DNA of 64,000 bases, from the NCBI GenBank assembly GCA_003439945.1, contig QVRM01001764.1:150001-214000 (forward strand). Direction: 5' to 3'. Shown piece after piece: positions 21,871-34,491 of this stretch. Each line of letters opens with the position of its first letter. The stretch's first letter is position 1. The notes beneath the pieces are model-generated. The model did not search any database. It was not told the origin of the DNA and worked only from the letters and a program-made list of their open reading frames with translations. A program made the position numbers and the translations under genes. The stretch is from Dermanyssus gallinae (lineage: Eukaryota > Arthropoda > Arachnida > Mesostigmata > Dermanyssidae).

Positions 21871-23852
21871 GTAAATGATGTAGCGGTGCATATATATATA
21901 TATAGGTCGGTTTTGGTGGTTGTTTGTGTTGGACGGTTGAACCAACCACCACCCTTTACGGACGATGGAAGGATGTCGTCGTCATCGAACGAGTGCCATT
22001 TTGCTTTATTTTGCCTATGTCTTCCCTCGCCCTTCTTCCCCGCCGCCTACCCAGCCGATCCTCAAACTGCAGACGACGACGACGACGACGGCTGCCGAAA
22101 ATTTGCCGTTGTCGTCTGCTACTGCTGATGATGATGATGATTATTGACACTAATAATAATGATGATGATGATGATTATAATGATAATAATGCTGCTGCTG
22201 CTGCTGCTGATGTTTATCTTCACCGTCTGACGGTATGATGATAGCATGTTCTTGCTGTAGATTTTCTTTTTCCTCTTATTTTTCTTTTTGTACGACTTCT
22301 TCTTCTTCTACATCTTCGTCCTCTTCTTCTTGGTCTTCTTCTTAGTGTTTTTGCTCGATCTACTGCTGTTGTTTACGTTGCTGTTTCGTATCAGCTACAG
22401 GAGCAGGCTGTTCCTATGGCAATTGCTAGGCAGACAAAGCCTCTGCTTGCTCCTAACGGTTATTCTGAATGTGGCCGGTCGACCGCTCTGCGTCGGCCAG
22501 ACATCAAACAACGTGCTTTCGGGACATCGGGACAACACCTACAGCAGCGACTGCCTACCTACCGAGTGAGGTTCGGGGGTCTTCGGCGTCGTGACGTGCT
22601 CAAGGCCCTCACATACCCAAACACACACACACACACCCAGACACATATACGCATGATTGTATCGCTGAAGACGTAGTCGCTGTTTTTCTTTTCCTGGTAC
22701 TTGGACGTCGTCGTCGTTACGTCCTTAAACATGGTCATTGTTGTCCTGGAGTCAACACAATCGAATATCGTGATGATACCGACACCGTATGTAGGTCTCT
22801 GTTTGTCTATGCGTCTGCCTTTGTGTCTGCTTGCTGATAGTCTGTCTGGAAATGATTGTTGTTGTTCTGTTGTAGTTTGTTTATTGTTGTCGTACGTTGC
22901 CTTGCTTATTGTTGTTGTTGTTGTTGTTGCTGCTGTAGCTGCTGTTGTTGTTGTGGAGGCGGCTTCTCCCGTCGTGACTGTTTGTTGTTGATGGTCAGTG
23001 GAAGGAACGTCATAGTCACGTAGTCACGCAGTGGTGTTGTGGTGGGGTGCGAGGACTGTCCTCCGGGTGGTGCGACCAGTCTGTTCGGAAGCAGCTCATC
23101 ATCGCGCTGCCAACGTTAGTGGCCGCTGCTGTTGTTGTTGTTGTTGTTGTTGTTGTTCATCGTCATCATCTCACGTCTTCGAGGTGTGGTTTTTGGTCGT
23201 CGTTTGGTTCGTTGGCGAAAACGTCGTCGCCGAGAGGGTTCTGCGCTTGCGCATTACAGAATCCCCCCTTCCTTCCATTGGCAGCCACCCAGCCGCTATT
23301 GACTTCTCTGTTGTTGTTGTTGCTGATTCCGCCGCCACAGCTGCCCCTGCTGTTGTTGTTGTTGCTGTAGTGATTGTTGTTGTTCTTGTTGCTGCTACGG
23401 CGCCGGGAGCGCCGGGACGGCAGCGACTCTCATTAGCAGCTGCCGACGGCTTGCCCAAAAACAACGACAACGACGACGACAACAAAAGCAACAATATCAA
23501 CAATATCAATAATAACATCAGCATCAACAACATCAACAATAACAGTAGCCATAGCAGCAACAACATGATCTGTTGGGTTTTCAGGCACCAACCGAACCGG
23601 ACGCGGGGCTGAGAACGTATCCCATTAGGCCTAGCGTCGCTGAGAGATGATGGCTCTTCTTGCTCCCGCTACTGCTATTCTCGCCCGTACGATAACGGCT
23701 ACTATCAGCTGTAAGGACTACTGCTACTGTAGCAGCAACAACAACAACAACAATGATGACAACAATCACCGCTCATCTTATTGCTAGAACAACGGACTAT
23801 TGCTGTAACTACGCCTACAGATACTTATGAACATTGCTATTAATACAATGAC

Positions 23853-23854
<2 letters not shown>

Positions 23855-23942
<88 letters not shown>
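23855..23942. repeat. (TA)n array
   Basis: About 43 TA units with one TATG interruption, within the trinucleotide-rich block. Confidence 0.95.
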
Positions 23943-24174
23943 GGAGCATACAAGAACATCCCGCCAGCGGTGCCGACGGGGAATTCGTCAATACGATCAC
24001 CACATTCAGTAGCGCTCAGATTCAGAACAAACAGCTGCTTGCTCTCTCACGGTTGGACACATAGACAGGCAGGTACGCTCCTATTTTGCTAGGGGAGAAA
24101 AATGGAACTAGACTGGCAAACTTAGCCGGCATAGAATAGTAGTAGTAGTAGTAGTATTAGTGTAGATGCCACAA

Positions 24175-24290
24175 GGACTGTTGGGAAAACCCTACATATC
24201 TTAACATGTCCGGCCCTCGGTGCATTGAAGATATACCTCAGGCTAAGTTCCAAGCCCGCAGAAGGAGACGGAGGATGGTCTAGATTTTGT
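24175..24290 (+). repeat. Dispersed repeat fragment, copy 2
   Basis: Matches 20586-20695 in the same order and orientation. It continues into ACGGAGGATGGTCTAG, which matches the GCGGAGGATAGTCTAG pieces near 20.2 kb. Confidence 0.55.
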
Positions 24291-25909
24291 TTTGTTAGTG
24301 TAGTTCATTCAAGCCAAATAAGTGACCATTCTCGTAACAACAGGAACGATGACGGTTCGTAGAGATCGTCGAGGAAGAACTGTAGCAGCTTCGGTAGCTT
24401 CGGCACCAGCAGCAGCTAATACTACTCCTATACGAAGAGCTCCTGTAAGAAGAGCGGTTGGACGAACGAAGCCTTGGTAGTGGACAGGAAAGAAATAAAT
24501 GTCAGTAAACACTAAGCATTAAGCAAAACCCTAACTGACTGACAGACAGACATCCATTCATTCTGCTTGTGCCGCTAGCAGAAGCTGAAACAACAACAAC
24601 TGTAGCAACAATAGCAGCAAATGTATCAGCAGGAGCCCCAACAACAACAACAACAACAACGGAAGCAGCGGTAAATACTCAGCTTCTGACTATACGCAGG
24701 ACCGGTGATTTTATGCGGTGATTATTGAGTGTTGCCGGTGTTGTTGTTGTTGTTGTTAGCAATGCTCGTTCTGCTGTTCAGTACTGTGGTGCCAAGCACT
24801 CTGGGGGTAACACACTGTGCTACCTCGGGGGGTAAGTCGTCAGTCATCACGACCACCATCAACCCCATATGATAATGATGGTGGATGATGGTGGTGGTGG
24901 TGGTGATGAGGATGCTAAAAAGGGTTACAATGATAACGTGAATTAGATAGATGAAAAGGTTCGAATAGTGATTCGAATTCGAATCCTTCTAAGAATACTA
25001 TGATTAACGATAGCGACTCTTCTATATGGTAGGATCTTGGATATCGATCGGCAGCAGGCTCGGCTGATTGTGGTGCAGTGTGGGGGGTACTGTTGTGGAG
25101 ACGGGTTTTGCTGTTTCTTTTTCTGCTGCTGCTACTGTGGTCATCGGCAGATGCAATCCGCAAATCCGCGGAAGGCGGTGTGTGCGAAAATCTTCACCCT
25201 GTGTACGATTGTGTGTCTATGAACGCGCATATCTTTGTGTCTGTGTATGTACGTGCTGTAGTAGCAGCCAGGGGGGCGACCGAACGCACATCGGGGGTTG
25301 TTGTGCACAAAACGTCAACCGATTGGTGAGGGAGGGGGGTTGATACACCGGGGTTGAAGGCACCTCAGTTGAAGAACATGGGTGCCCGTCTCCCGCCGAG
25401 GAGCAGCGCCAGTGATAGAACCACCAGCACCGCTATCAGTGAGTCGGAAGCGAAGGAGCATAGCATAGCACTTGGAACGAGCAGAAAGATGAAAACAATG
25501 CTTGGACTTCATCACTCGTACTGTTGTTGTTGTTGGTGCTTCTATTGCTGATGTTGTAGTCGTCGTAGTCGTCGTCTTAGTAAGATGATCTAAGATGAAG
25601 CTCTAAGATATCGATACGCCGTTTTCGCTGCTGCTGCTGCTGTGACGCTGTCGACGCGACGATATGCCCAACACAAAACTCCGTGAGCAGCTGTGATGTT
25701 GAGAACGTGCCGAGAGCAGAGCCGAGAACCACTCCGTCGAGCACAGCTGTGAAGTCGAGGATGTATCGAAGACTGCCGAACACCCACCGCGCATCGATGA
25801 GCAGATCTAACGTTGCCGTATTTTTGTCGTGAAGTAGCTTCGCGTTACCGCTGCTCTTTTTCGTTGTGTCGTGAGTGTCGTCATGACGTGAGACGGGTGA
25901 AAGGTGGTT

Positions 25910-26013
25910 GGGGGGGGGGGGGGGGGAAGACGTCATCTTCTAACCGGGGGAGACGTTGTCTTCTAATCGGGGGAGACGTTGTCTTCTAATCGGGGGAGAC
26001 GTTGTCTTCCAAC
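25910..26013 (+). repeat. Poly-G run followed by four 23-bp tandem repeats
   Basis: A run of about 17 G (25910-25926) leads into units of CGGGGGAGACGTTGTCTTCT plus AAT. They start at about 25922 (diverged), 25945, 25968 and 25991, exactly 23 bp apart. Confidence 0.85.
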
Positions 26014-26744
26014 CGAGCAATTCTCGATTCGATCAAATGGACCCGACGTCGGCAAGATGATGGGCGTGTTGTTGTTGTAGTCGGACGTTGCACTACCACG
26101 TCTGTGGCATTGCTGCTTACGCTAGCAGGTAATTCTGCTGCTGCTGTTGCTGCACTCCTTGCACCCTGTCATCCTGGCTGTCGCAGGCGTTGTTGTGCTG
26201 GCGTCATTTCCAGCGGCGGCCCCTGGGCATCATTATCACCACCACCATCATCAAGATCATCAGCATCATCAGCATCCCATCCCGCCGTGTCGTGCCGATC
26301 TGGCCAGCCAGGGCAAGGCGAGTCAAGCCAGGCCAGGCCGGGCCAAGCCAAGCCCTGTTTGGCGCATGTCGGCGCCGTAGCGCGCAGCGCAATCGCAGAA
26401 GCAGCTCTATCGGCGCGCACGCAGAGAGGACCGTTGGCGGCGCGACCACCTCTCTATGGCTGGCTGGCTGTCTCTGTGTTTGCCTCGCAGGCGCGGGTGG
26501 GTGTCCGTCCATTCGTCTGCCCGTGTTGGCCCGCCCGTTGGTGGCCCCCCTACAGGGCGGCTCGGCCCGGCCCGCCCTAGGAGCCCTCCTAGATCTATCT
26601 ATCTATCCATCTAGCTGGCTGGCTGTCTGTCTCTCGTGTGTGTTTGCTTGTCTATCGCCGGTCGCCTGTCGCCACTGTCGCTGTCGCCACCAGGTCGATC
26701 GGCAAATAACAAACACCACAGCTATTGCCACTCACCTCTATTAT

Positions 26745-26785
26745 TGCTGTTGCTGTTGTTGTTGTTCTTGTAGTAGTAGTAGTCG

Positions 26786-26820
<35 letters not shown>

Positions 26821-26840
26821 GCTGTTGTTGTTGTTGTGTA
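26745..26840. repeat. (TTG)n microsatellite
   Basis: TTG/GCT/GTA triplets with about 10 consecutive TTG units. Confidence 0.9.
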
Positions 26841-27017
26841 ACCTGGCGTCAACAATGTCCCGCTAGTTTTCGCACCTACCACCTTTCCATCATTCCATAG
26901 CCATGATGGCCCAACAGTCAGACTTCGAGTTTGTTGACTTCGAGTTTGTCAGTCAATCGGTTCCCCCAGATGACCAACATCCCTCGCAGTGCCTGCTGCG
27001 CTTTGTAGGTGAATGGA

Positions 27018-27050
<33 letters not shown>

Positions 27051-27069
27051 CATTATCATCATGTTGCTA

Positions 27070-28851
27070 TTTCTGTTGTTACCCATATCGAACTTGACCA
27101 ATGACGACCTCGACAGCTCGACGACAAGATCGTGAACATCTAATGAGCATGAGAACAATACTTATGATACAGCTGGAAGAAAAGATTAGGCGGAAGGGAT
27201 CTAAAGGAAAGATTAGGCGGGCAGGGGGGGGGGTAACAATATAAATACTTTCATTTGTTGCTTTCGTTGCTGCTATCGCTACGACGATGTATGCTATATT
27301 AGACGTTGAATCGTCGCGGTTTCGAGTGGGGCGGTTTGATTGATGATAAACGCAATACTTAATTGATAGAAGAATTTGATGCCATATATATATATATATG
27401 TATATAACACCCGCCCTGAGAATCGACCGCCGTTCGATCGACTAAGAGCTTGTACGTCGACCGATATTTTGCAACCTATAGTTCGATCGAAACCTTTGCC
27501 GCTGTTTTTATCCAGCTAAACTTCGTGAGAAGCATCCGGAGGAAATTTCCTTCGGAGGTTGTCGGAGTCGTTTTTGACGATGTGCGCGGTCTACGAGATA
27601 GACGTTGCTCTCGAATGACAACGGTCACCTGGTTGGCCATATCCAAATCCAGAGATCATCTAGACAGTGCTATTCATGATATGCTGCTAGGCTGCTGCTT
27701 CTTCATGCGGTGTATAGACCACATCGGTCCGGCAAAGCTAGGCGGTGAAATTTAAGCGTAAGACAGCCTTATAGCTTATATATATATATATATATATATA
27801 TGTACAGGAAGATAGAGAAGCATGATATTATATCACATTTCTGCACATATCTATCATGTAACATATATATATATATATATATATATGTATATGCTAGTCG
27901 CTGAGGATGACACGGTGGTCATGTCTATTGGCGACATAGCAAGTTTAACATGCTGATCGTCATTTCCAGCTGACATTGTTGGCAGGTGGTTGGCGACTTC
28001 ACGACGTGATGGCGACTGTCGACAGTTTCGTGCGAGTCTGGTGTACTTCTGCTCCTTGACAGATCCATGGTTCCATGCATCTTTCGTATGGGGTGGCCTA
28101 CCGCTATGGCAAGCCGGTGTGGGCATTTAAAGCTTGCTCACCAAGACTGACTGCGACGCTCCGTTGTCATCGCGATGACGTGTGACGATTCCGAGCTGGT
28201 AATTCGGAGTGTCTTGATGAAGGAGGCGTTGGCCTCCATGAGGCTTGGTGGCTTTTCTAGTGTCCTTTGCCAGCGATCAGAGGTTTTAGTAGGCATTCGA
28301 TGCCGCTTGATTTAAGAAACAGCGCATGTGTATATGATTTAGATAGGCAGCTACATTCCCGCTAGATGTCCACCGTTATGCATTTGTATGTATGAGGTCC
28401 GTCTTACGAAACGAAGCATTGCGAAAACAATTGCGTGGGCGGCAAATGTTGACTGAGAGTCAGCCCGAAAAGAAGGCTACATAATCAGTAAAGCTGGAGA
28501 CAAACAGGCGAAGCAACTTAGACCTCGAAGACATTCCACATCAAAGCCGTATTGGTTTGTTGCTAATGTATACACAACACACCTATTGGATACGAGATAT
28601 GCGTATGTAATAGGAAACGTTGTATGGCTAAAATATTGTTGTTTTTAAGAAATAGTTTGTACTCAAGCTCGCAAGATGACAAATGGACGACGATTTTAAT
28701 TTGTTTTTATTTCCTATGCGGAGATATTTTACCGGCGGTACGAATCTGGGGAAAAGGCCGGTGATTACTATTACTTTTTTTTTGGTGATAGGGAAAAATG
28801 ATTTACGCGGGTAGTATGGGACTCGGTGCCGATGTTGTTGGCATAATACCC

Positions 28852-28904
<53 letters not shown>

Positions 28905-30122
28905 GTTATTTTGACAAGCCTTTAATGCAAGCCTTCGTTCGTAGCCTACCCGTGAGAGGTGAGGCTGCAGGTTTGCCTGAACTGATTGAATTGGCTGTAG
29001 TGCTTTCCTTTATTTTTAACCAGAGGCATTGCCTAACTGATCACTAATACCGGAATTATTGTATCGATTGCTCGTCGACGGGATCGGGCCGCTAGAAAAC
29101 CACGAGAGCGTAAGAGCATTGCACCAACTGTGAACATTGGAGGTAGGCGTATTTTCCCAATTTGGACTGCTCGGAGTGGCAAACAGAGTCGTTTGCTCTG
29201 GAACAGCTATGGTTCACGCCACCGTGTAGGAGAGCGCTGTGGTTAGCCCTATCTCTGTTGGCATCGTTTAGTGCCTTTTTCAAAAATGTATTTGGTATTC
29301 TTTATGGACCTTTAAAGATAATTTCACGCTAAAGACTGCACGACGTGTTATCGGGAAACTGATGAATCGTCTCTAGCTGAAATGAACTTTCAGCTGCTTT
29401 CGAGTGCTGCGGAGCAAAAAGAGCACGCACGATGCGAGATAGTTAAGCCGTGTAAGCAAGTCTGATAAATCCCTGCGATCATTCTCGTCTAAGCTGCCAT
29501 GTAGGGTTTTTCTGCACCTTCATGGCAAAGCAGTCGTGCTGTTGCATGTGGCTGCGAAGACCACGTTTTGTAAAACATATTTGTTTGGTTTCGTGCAATT
29601 TAAACCTGCTGGCCTCTTTGTAGACCATGACCGAATATCATGTCTAACATTACCATTATTAATTTGGCCTCCCACTATTCCGTCGTTTATGTATGAGGTG
29701 TTAAGAGCAAAAAGCACCAGCCAGATGACCAAATCCTGAGCGAAAGTCCCAAGACGTAAATCGTGTCGAGTTCAATGGTTTCCCGAACTGATTTCAATGT
29801 GTCTCCATATATGTTGGAGATAGGTCTCCAAATATGTTCCCCTTTGTTTTTATATGCGTTCTCAAACGTGAAAGCCGTAAGAGAGAGAGAGCTAGAGTTC
29901 GAGCTGTTAGCGTTTCTTTGCCCTCCATTTATAATGCGCTCACCGTTCTGAACACCGTCTCATCTACCAAAGCAGTTGGAATAACCAGTACATGTAATAG
30001 AGTATAATGAAGCATGGACGTTGCCTTTATGCCCCCTGGATACCGTGAAGTGAATACCAGTTAGTACATGCAAACTATAACGTTTGCTATACATTTTATA
30101 TATTGCTGTTGACACTGTTGTT

Positions 30123-30170
<48 letters not shown>

Positions 30171-30286
30171 GCTGCTGCTGCCGATGTTTCATGATCGATC
30201 GTATGCATACCACGACTAAACTATCTGTTCATTCGACATGTTGCTATCCTCTTAATTACGTTATCTGGCTACGTTGTTGTTTGCAG
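27070..30286. other. Gene-poor region upstream of the NRF1/erect wing gene
   Basis: AT-rich, with TA arrays at 27778-27801, 27861-27893 and 28855-28901, an AAT run at 27015-27050, poly-G near 27224 and a TTG run at 30118-30172. A GC-richer stretch at 27940-28310 has no recognisable coding. TTTGCAG at 30280-30286 could be an acceptor for a leader exon running into the coding exon at 30769. Confidence 0.4.
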
Positions 30287-30768
30287 GTGGCGTCGGGGAG
30301 AATGCGTCGGCGTACCCTGACGGAGTGATGTGAGTGAGACTCAAAAGTTCAAGAACGCGGACCGCTCTCGCTGTCTCTATCGAGGAGGTGGAACGACGGA
30401 GTCGCGCGATCTACGCGCGACTCCTTCGAACGGAGCACCACCACCAACACCACCACCACGACGACGACGACGACGTAGACGAAGCAAAGGACGACGCTGC
30501 CGTCTACGTTTCGGTCTTTGTCGTTACTGTTGCCGGCGGCGTCCTGGCGGCGTCCTGGCGGCGACGCTTCTGACGAGCCCGCGGCTTCAGAGCCAGCTGG
30601 TCTCAGAGAACCGGGATCCTCTTGATCCTTCGCATCACCAGCGCGTGTTCGGCGGGTACCATCATCGCAACCCCAGCATCCCCCAGGTCAGCGGGTATCA
30701 GGAACAACAGCATTACCGACCGGCTGGTCGGTAAGCGGCCGGCATCGTGAGGCAGTGTTGGCAGCGAG

Positions 30769-30915
30769 ATGAACGCTGTCGTCTCGACCGCGTCGTCCGC
30801 ATCGCCGACCCAGGCTCTGCTCACATCGACCGTAGTCAATGCTTCACTCGTTCAACAGCAGCAGCAGCAGCAACATCAGCAGCAGCAGCAACAACAACAG
30901 CAACAACGGCAAGAC

Positions 30916-30947
<32 letters not shown>

Positions 30948-31366
30948 ACAACAACAACAACAACAGCAGCAGCAGCAACAACAACAACAGCAGCAGCAGC
31001 AACAACAACAGCTGCAGCAGCAACAACAACATGGCGTGTCTGCAACGATCGTTCCAACGGTCGTCCAGACCGTGCCTGTTGTGGGCACTGTTGGAGGAGT
31101 GGTCACGCCTGTCACGGTTGCCGGAGGAGGTGGGCCGACTTCTGCGACCGTCGTCACGGCGTCGAGTCTTGGCCTACACTACGACATTATTCGCTCACAG
31201 CCGTCGTCGCCGGAAAGTGAGCAGTTCGACGATTCCGACCTGCTTACGAACGCCGCCGTTGCTAACGATGAGGTGACACAACGGCTTATGGCTGCTGGCA
31301 CGGTCGGCCTCGCTGCTGCAGCTGCCATTGCAACAGGTGAGCGAACAGTCTTGGACGATCTAGGCC

Positions 31367-31405
<39 letters not shown>

Positions 31406-34339
31406 TATATACGTTTGTACACCAGGCTGACTGAAACCTTTCGGAGCGAGGGCCCTCTTTATGAGGAGACTCTACTTGATTCAGTGTAGGCCATTTTTTC
31501 ATGGCTCATGTCGTTGGCAAACGGCGGAGGGGGGAAGAGTTCTAGACATAATCAGTCATAAAGAACCAGTGTTGGCTGGTAGGGTACTACTATATGACAT
31601 CATTTGGCTAATTACTTAATTATTAATGTTGTTCTTTATCATTGCCGTCATCACCATAATCATCACCGCTACTATTATTACCTTACTTATGACCGCTGAA
31701 GGCAAGAAACGAAAACGCCCACACTCGTTCGAGACCGATCCTTCGATCCGCCGACGTCAGCAGACCCGGTTACTGCGCGAGCTGAAGGCCACCATCGATG
31801 AGTATACGGCTCGTATCGGCCAACAGGCCGTAGTCATGATTGTGACGCCCGGCAAGCCGACGGACAACTTCAAGGTATTCGGCGCCCAGCCGCTTGAGAA
31901 CGTCATGCGCGATCTGCTGAAGAGCGCCGTCATCACCGAGCTTGAGAACGCGCTAGCGGCTCACGCGCCGCCGGCTTCGGGCGCCAACGGATCCGCCGGC
32001 CAGGTGGCGTCGGGAACTGCCGCTACCAACGGGAACACCGACGGCTTGCATGATCTACCACCGCTTGTCATTGATGGTTTGTTTACCCTGTTCTAATTTA
32101 TATATATATACATATATATATATACCGACTCTTTAGCCCCTTCAATGGTCGGTGCGGGCGCAGTTCGCCCTGGACACGCGGTAGCCCTAGCGGAAGCAGC
32201 CAAGTGCAGAAAGTATTCAGGCGTCTCTTACCCACACTTGTTCTCACCCCTTGCATTTGAGACCTTGGGGGGGAGGGGCTGGGCTGCTCACGAAGAAACT
32301 GCTTAATGATGTCGGAAAAAGATTGGTACTCGCTACAGGAGACAAGAGGGCGGGCGAATACTTACTGCAACGTCTGTCATTAGATGTTCAAAGACCGCCT
32401 CGATTAGAGGTACCCTGGCTAGGTGGACCAGCCCTAGCCTGGACCTAATGCTTTGAGTTATGCCCCAAGCGGGCTGTGCACATGTTCTTACATCACCATT
32501 GTATATCTTATACACACATATATACATATATATATGCGTGGTGATATGGTCTAGGGACGTGCGCTAGTCATGGCTGCCATCTACCGGGGTGTCTTCGGCT
32601 AGTTCGATCCTGTCGCTTGCGTCTGCTCCGATAAAGGCTGTCAACTGCATACATGTCAAGTGGAAAAAAAAAATATATATATATATATATGCGTATACCA
32701 ACCGCCATTGAATTTGAAGGCGTAAGACGGAGACAGTAGTAACCTAGTCTACTATGTTCGTTTCTTCCGATCAGGCATTCCTACACCGGTGGAGAAAATG
32801 ACGCAGGCGCAACTTCGCTGCTTTATCCCATTGATGCTCAAGTATTCGACCGGTCGAGGTAAACCCGGTTGGGGTCGAGAAAGTACTCGACCACCTTGGT
32901 GGCCCCAAGATCTGCCCTGGGCGAACGTACGCAGCGATGTTCGATCGGATGAAGACAAACAGAGAGTATCGTGGACCCATGCACTTAGGCAAATCGTCAT
33001 CAATTGTTACCGGTGAGCCATGTACATATATATATATATATATATATATACATCGCCGTCAAGAGCACTCGTATTGTATACAGCGTATCGGGTTCACCTG
33101 GTACATCTTCACAGAGGAAATGCATCTACAAATGGATTGCTTGATTTGGTCTACAGTTTTATTATTATTATTATTATTATTATTTTTACTTTCGAGAGGT
33201 GTGTGCTGTTTACCCGCATCCTCAAGGGCTGCCATTGTTCTTTCCTTCCGTCTTCGTCGTTCGGACGTTTAATGATCGTGTGTGGCGCTTGTTGTTTCAG
33301 GTACCACGGCCGCGAGGATCTCCTGCCGGCCTTTGGCGAGACGACCCCCACACAGCAGCCGACCGTGGTCCACTCGGCGGCCGAGGTGGACGACGACGAT
33401 GACGACGACGACGACGACGACAACAAGGACACCGTGATACGGGCTATACAGATGGCCGTTAACAGGACGGGAGGCATTAAGACCCAGACAGCAGCAGCAG
33501 CAGCGACGACGGCGACGACCACGAGCTCGCTGTCGCTCGGTCAGCCGAACACACAGATCGGCGGCGCCACGGCTCAACTCGTCGCCACGCCGGGCGGCCA
33601 GACGCTGATTCAGCTGAGCGCCGAGTCGCTGGCGAACGCCGCGCAAACGATCTACTCGAGCAACGGCAGCATCTACGGCACGACGATGGTTCAGGCGATC
33701 AACAACCCCGACGGCAGCGTGTCGATCATCCAGGTCGACCCGTCGACGACCGTCGTCACGCTGGCCGACGGCACCCAGGCGCAGCTGCGCACCGTGTCGG
33801 CGCTGCCTCAAGCGACCGCGACGGCAGCTGGCACGCTGACCGTCGAGGGCGGCCACGTCCTGCAGGTGGACGAAAACGGCACGCTGGGCACCGTCATTGG
33901 CGGGCCGTCCCACGGCGCTGAGCTGGTTGCCACCGGGGGCGGCGGTGGCGGTGGAGGTGGAGCCGGCGCAGGCACCATCATCCCCGTCACTTCTGCTGCT
34001 GGCGCTGGAACGGCCACCACGACAACGACAGTCGAAATGGCGGGCTCGGACGCCGTGGCCACCCTGGAGAACGCGCTCAGCCAGGGCGGCCAGATCATTC
34101 TGACGGGCGAGGACGGATCCGCGTCGTTCCCGGTCGGCAGTATGGTCGCCATACCGCTGTCGATGTACCACCATGGCATGCAGGTGATGCACGCCCATGC
34201 AGGACCCGGCGTGACGACAACCGCCGCCGCTGCTGCTGTCGCGGGGGGCGACGGTTCCCCTACGACGACGACGACGACAGCGACGGGACATGAGCCGGCA
34301 ACTGGCGATGAGATCGAACTGGTAATTGGACCCGACTGA
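30769..34339 (+). CDS. ewg/NRF1: Nuclear respiratory factor 1 / Erect wing transcription factor, four exons
   Basis: Exons: 30769-31336, 31702-32076, 32775-33012, 33301-34339, with GT-AG introns in phases 1, 1 and 2. The protein is 739 residues (human NRF1 503, Drosophila EWG about 730). An in-frame TGA 21 nt upstream fixes the start. Residues about 26-85 are almost all Gln. The DNA-binding and dimerisation region starts in exon 2 with KKRKRPHSFETDPSIRRRQQ and runs through exon 3 (KMTQAQLRCFIPLMLKYSTG, WWPQDLPWANVRSD, QRVSWTHALR) to YHGREDLL in exon 4. The C-terminal half is the Thr/Ala/Gly-rich activation part, with a poly-Asp run (about 415-430) and NNPDGSVSIIQVD. Vertebrate NRF1 activates nuclear genes for respiration; Drosophila EWG is needed in neurons and flight muscle. 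AATAAA follows at 34486. Confidence 0.96.
30857..31030 (+). repeat. CAG/CAA array coding for polyglutamine
   Basis: Mixed CAG and CAA codons, broken only by single His, Arg, Asp and Leu codons, within exon 1 of the NRF1/erect wing gene. Codon mixing usually slows slippage. Confidence 0.95.
31369..31411. repeat. (TA)n microsatellite in NRF1 intron 1
   Basis: About 20 TA units just after the first donor site. Confidence 0.9.
32240..32510 (+). pseudogene. LINE 3' fragment in NRF1 intron 2
   Basis: The frame at 32284-32448 reads KLLNDVGKRLVLATGDKRAG then EYLLQRLSLDVQR and PWLGGPALAWT. I recognise this as the C-terminal region of a LINE ORF2 (GxRLxxxTGDxRAxxFLxQRLSxxxQR). It is followed by a tail matching 7270-7350. 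It is truncated at the 5' end. Confidence 0.55.
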
Positions 34340-34485
34340 ATGGCAATGGTGCCTCGACGATGATGTGGGACGCTGATGATGGTGGAGATGATGATTGTCG
34401 CTCGTATCACCACAGAGAAGAGCACGGCGTATAACGTCTGCCACAGCCCATCGATCATCCGACCGATGATCGAGTCAGTAACGAA

Positions 34486-34491
34486 AATAAA
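34486..34491 (+). promoter_or_regulatory. Candidate poly(A) signal of NRF1/erect wing
   Basis: AATAAA 147 nt after the stop codon. Confidence 0.5.

Larger units (their letters stand above)
21480..27070. other. 5.5-kb block of CAA/TTG trinucleotide-rich DNA
   Basis: The first part (21530-21870) is CAA/CAG on the plus strand. From 22130 onward GAT/GCT and then TTG-type triplets dominate (22900-22960, 23120-23160, 23300-23400, 26740-26840). CAA returns at 23460-23560 and 24590-24665. It is richer in GC than the flanking DNA. Every long frame in it is a homopolymer shadow (Leu, Val, Thr, Asn). It also holds a TA array (23855-23942), a poly-G run and a 23-bp minisatellite. It may be unannotated leader exons or regulatory DNA, but I cannot prove transcription. 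Confidence 0.4.

Noticed and set aside
21197..21952. 251-residue Val/Cys-rich minus-strand frame
   Set aside because: It is produced by the CAA/AAC array and a TA run.
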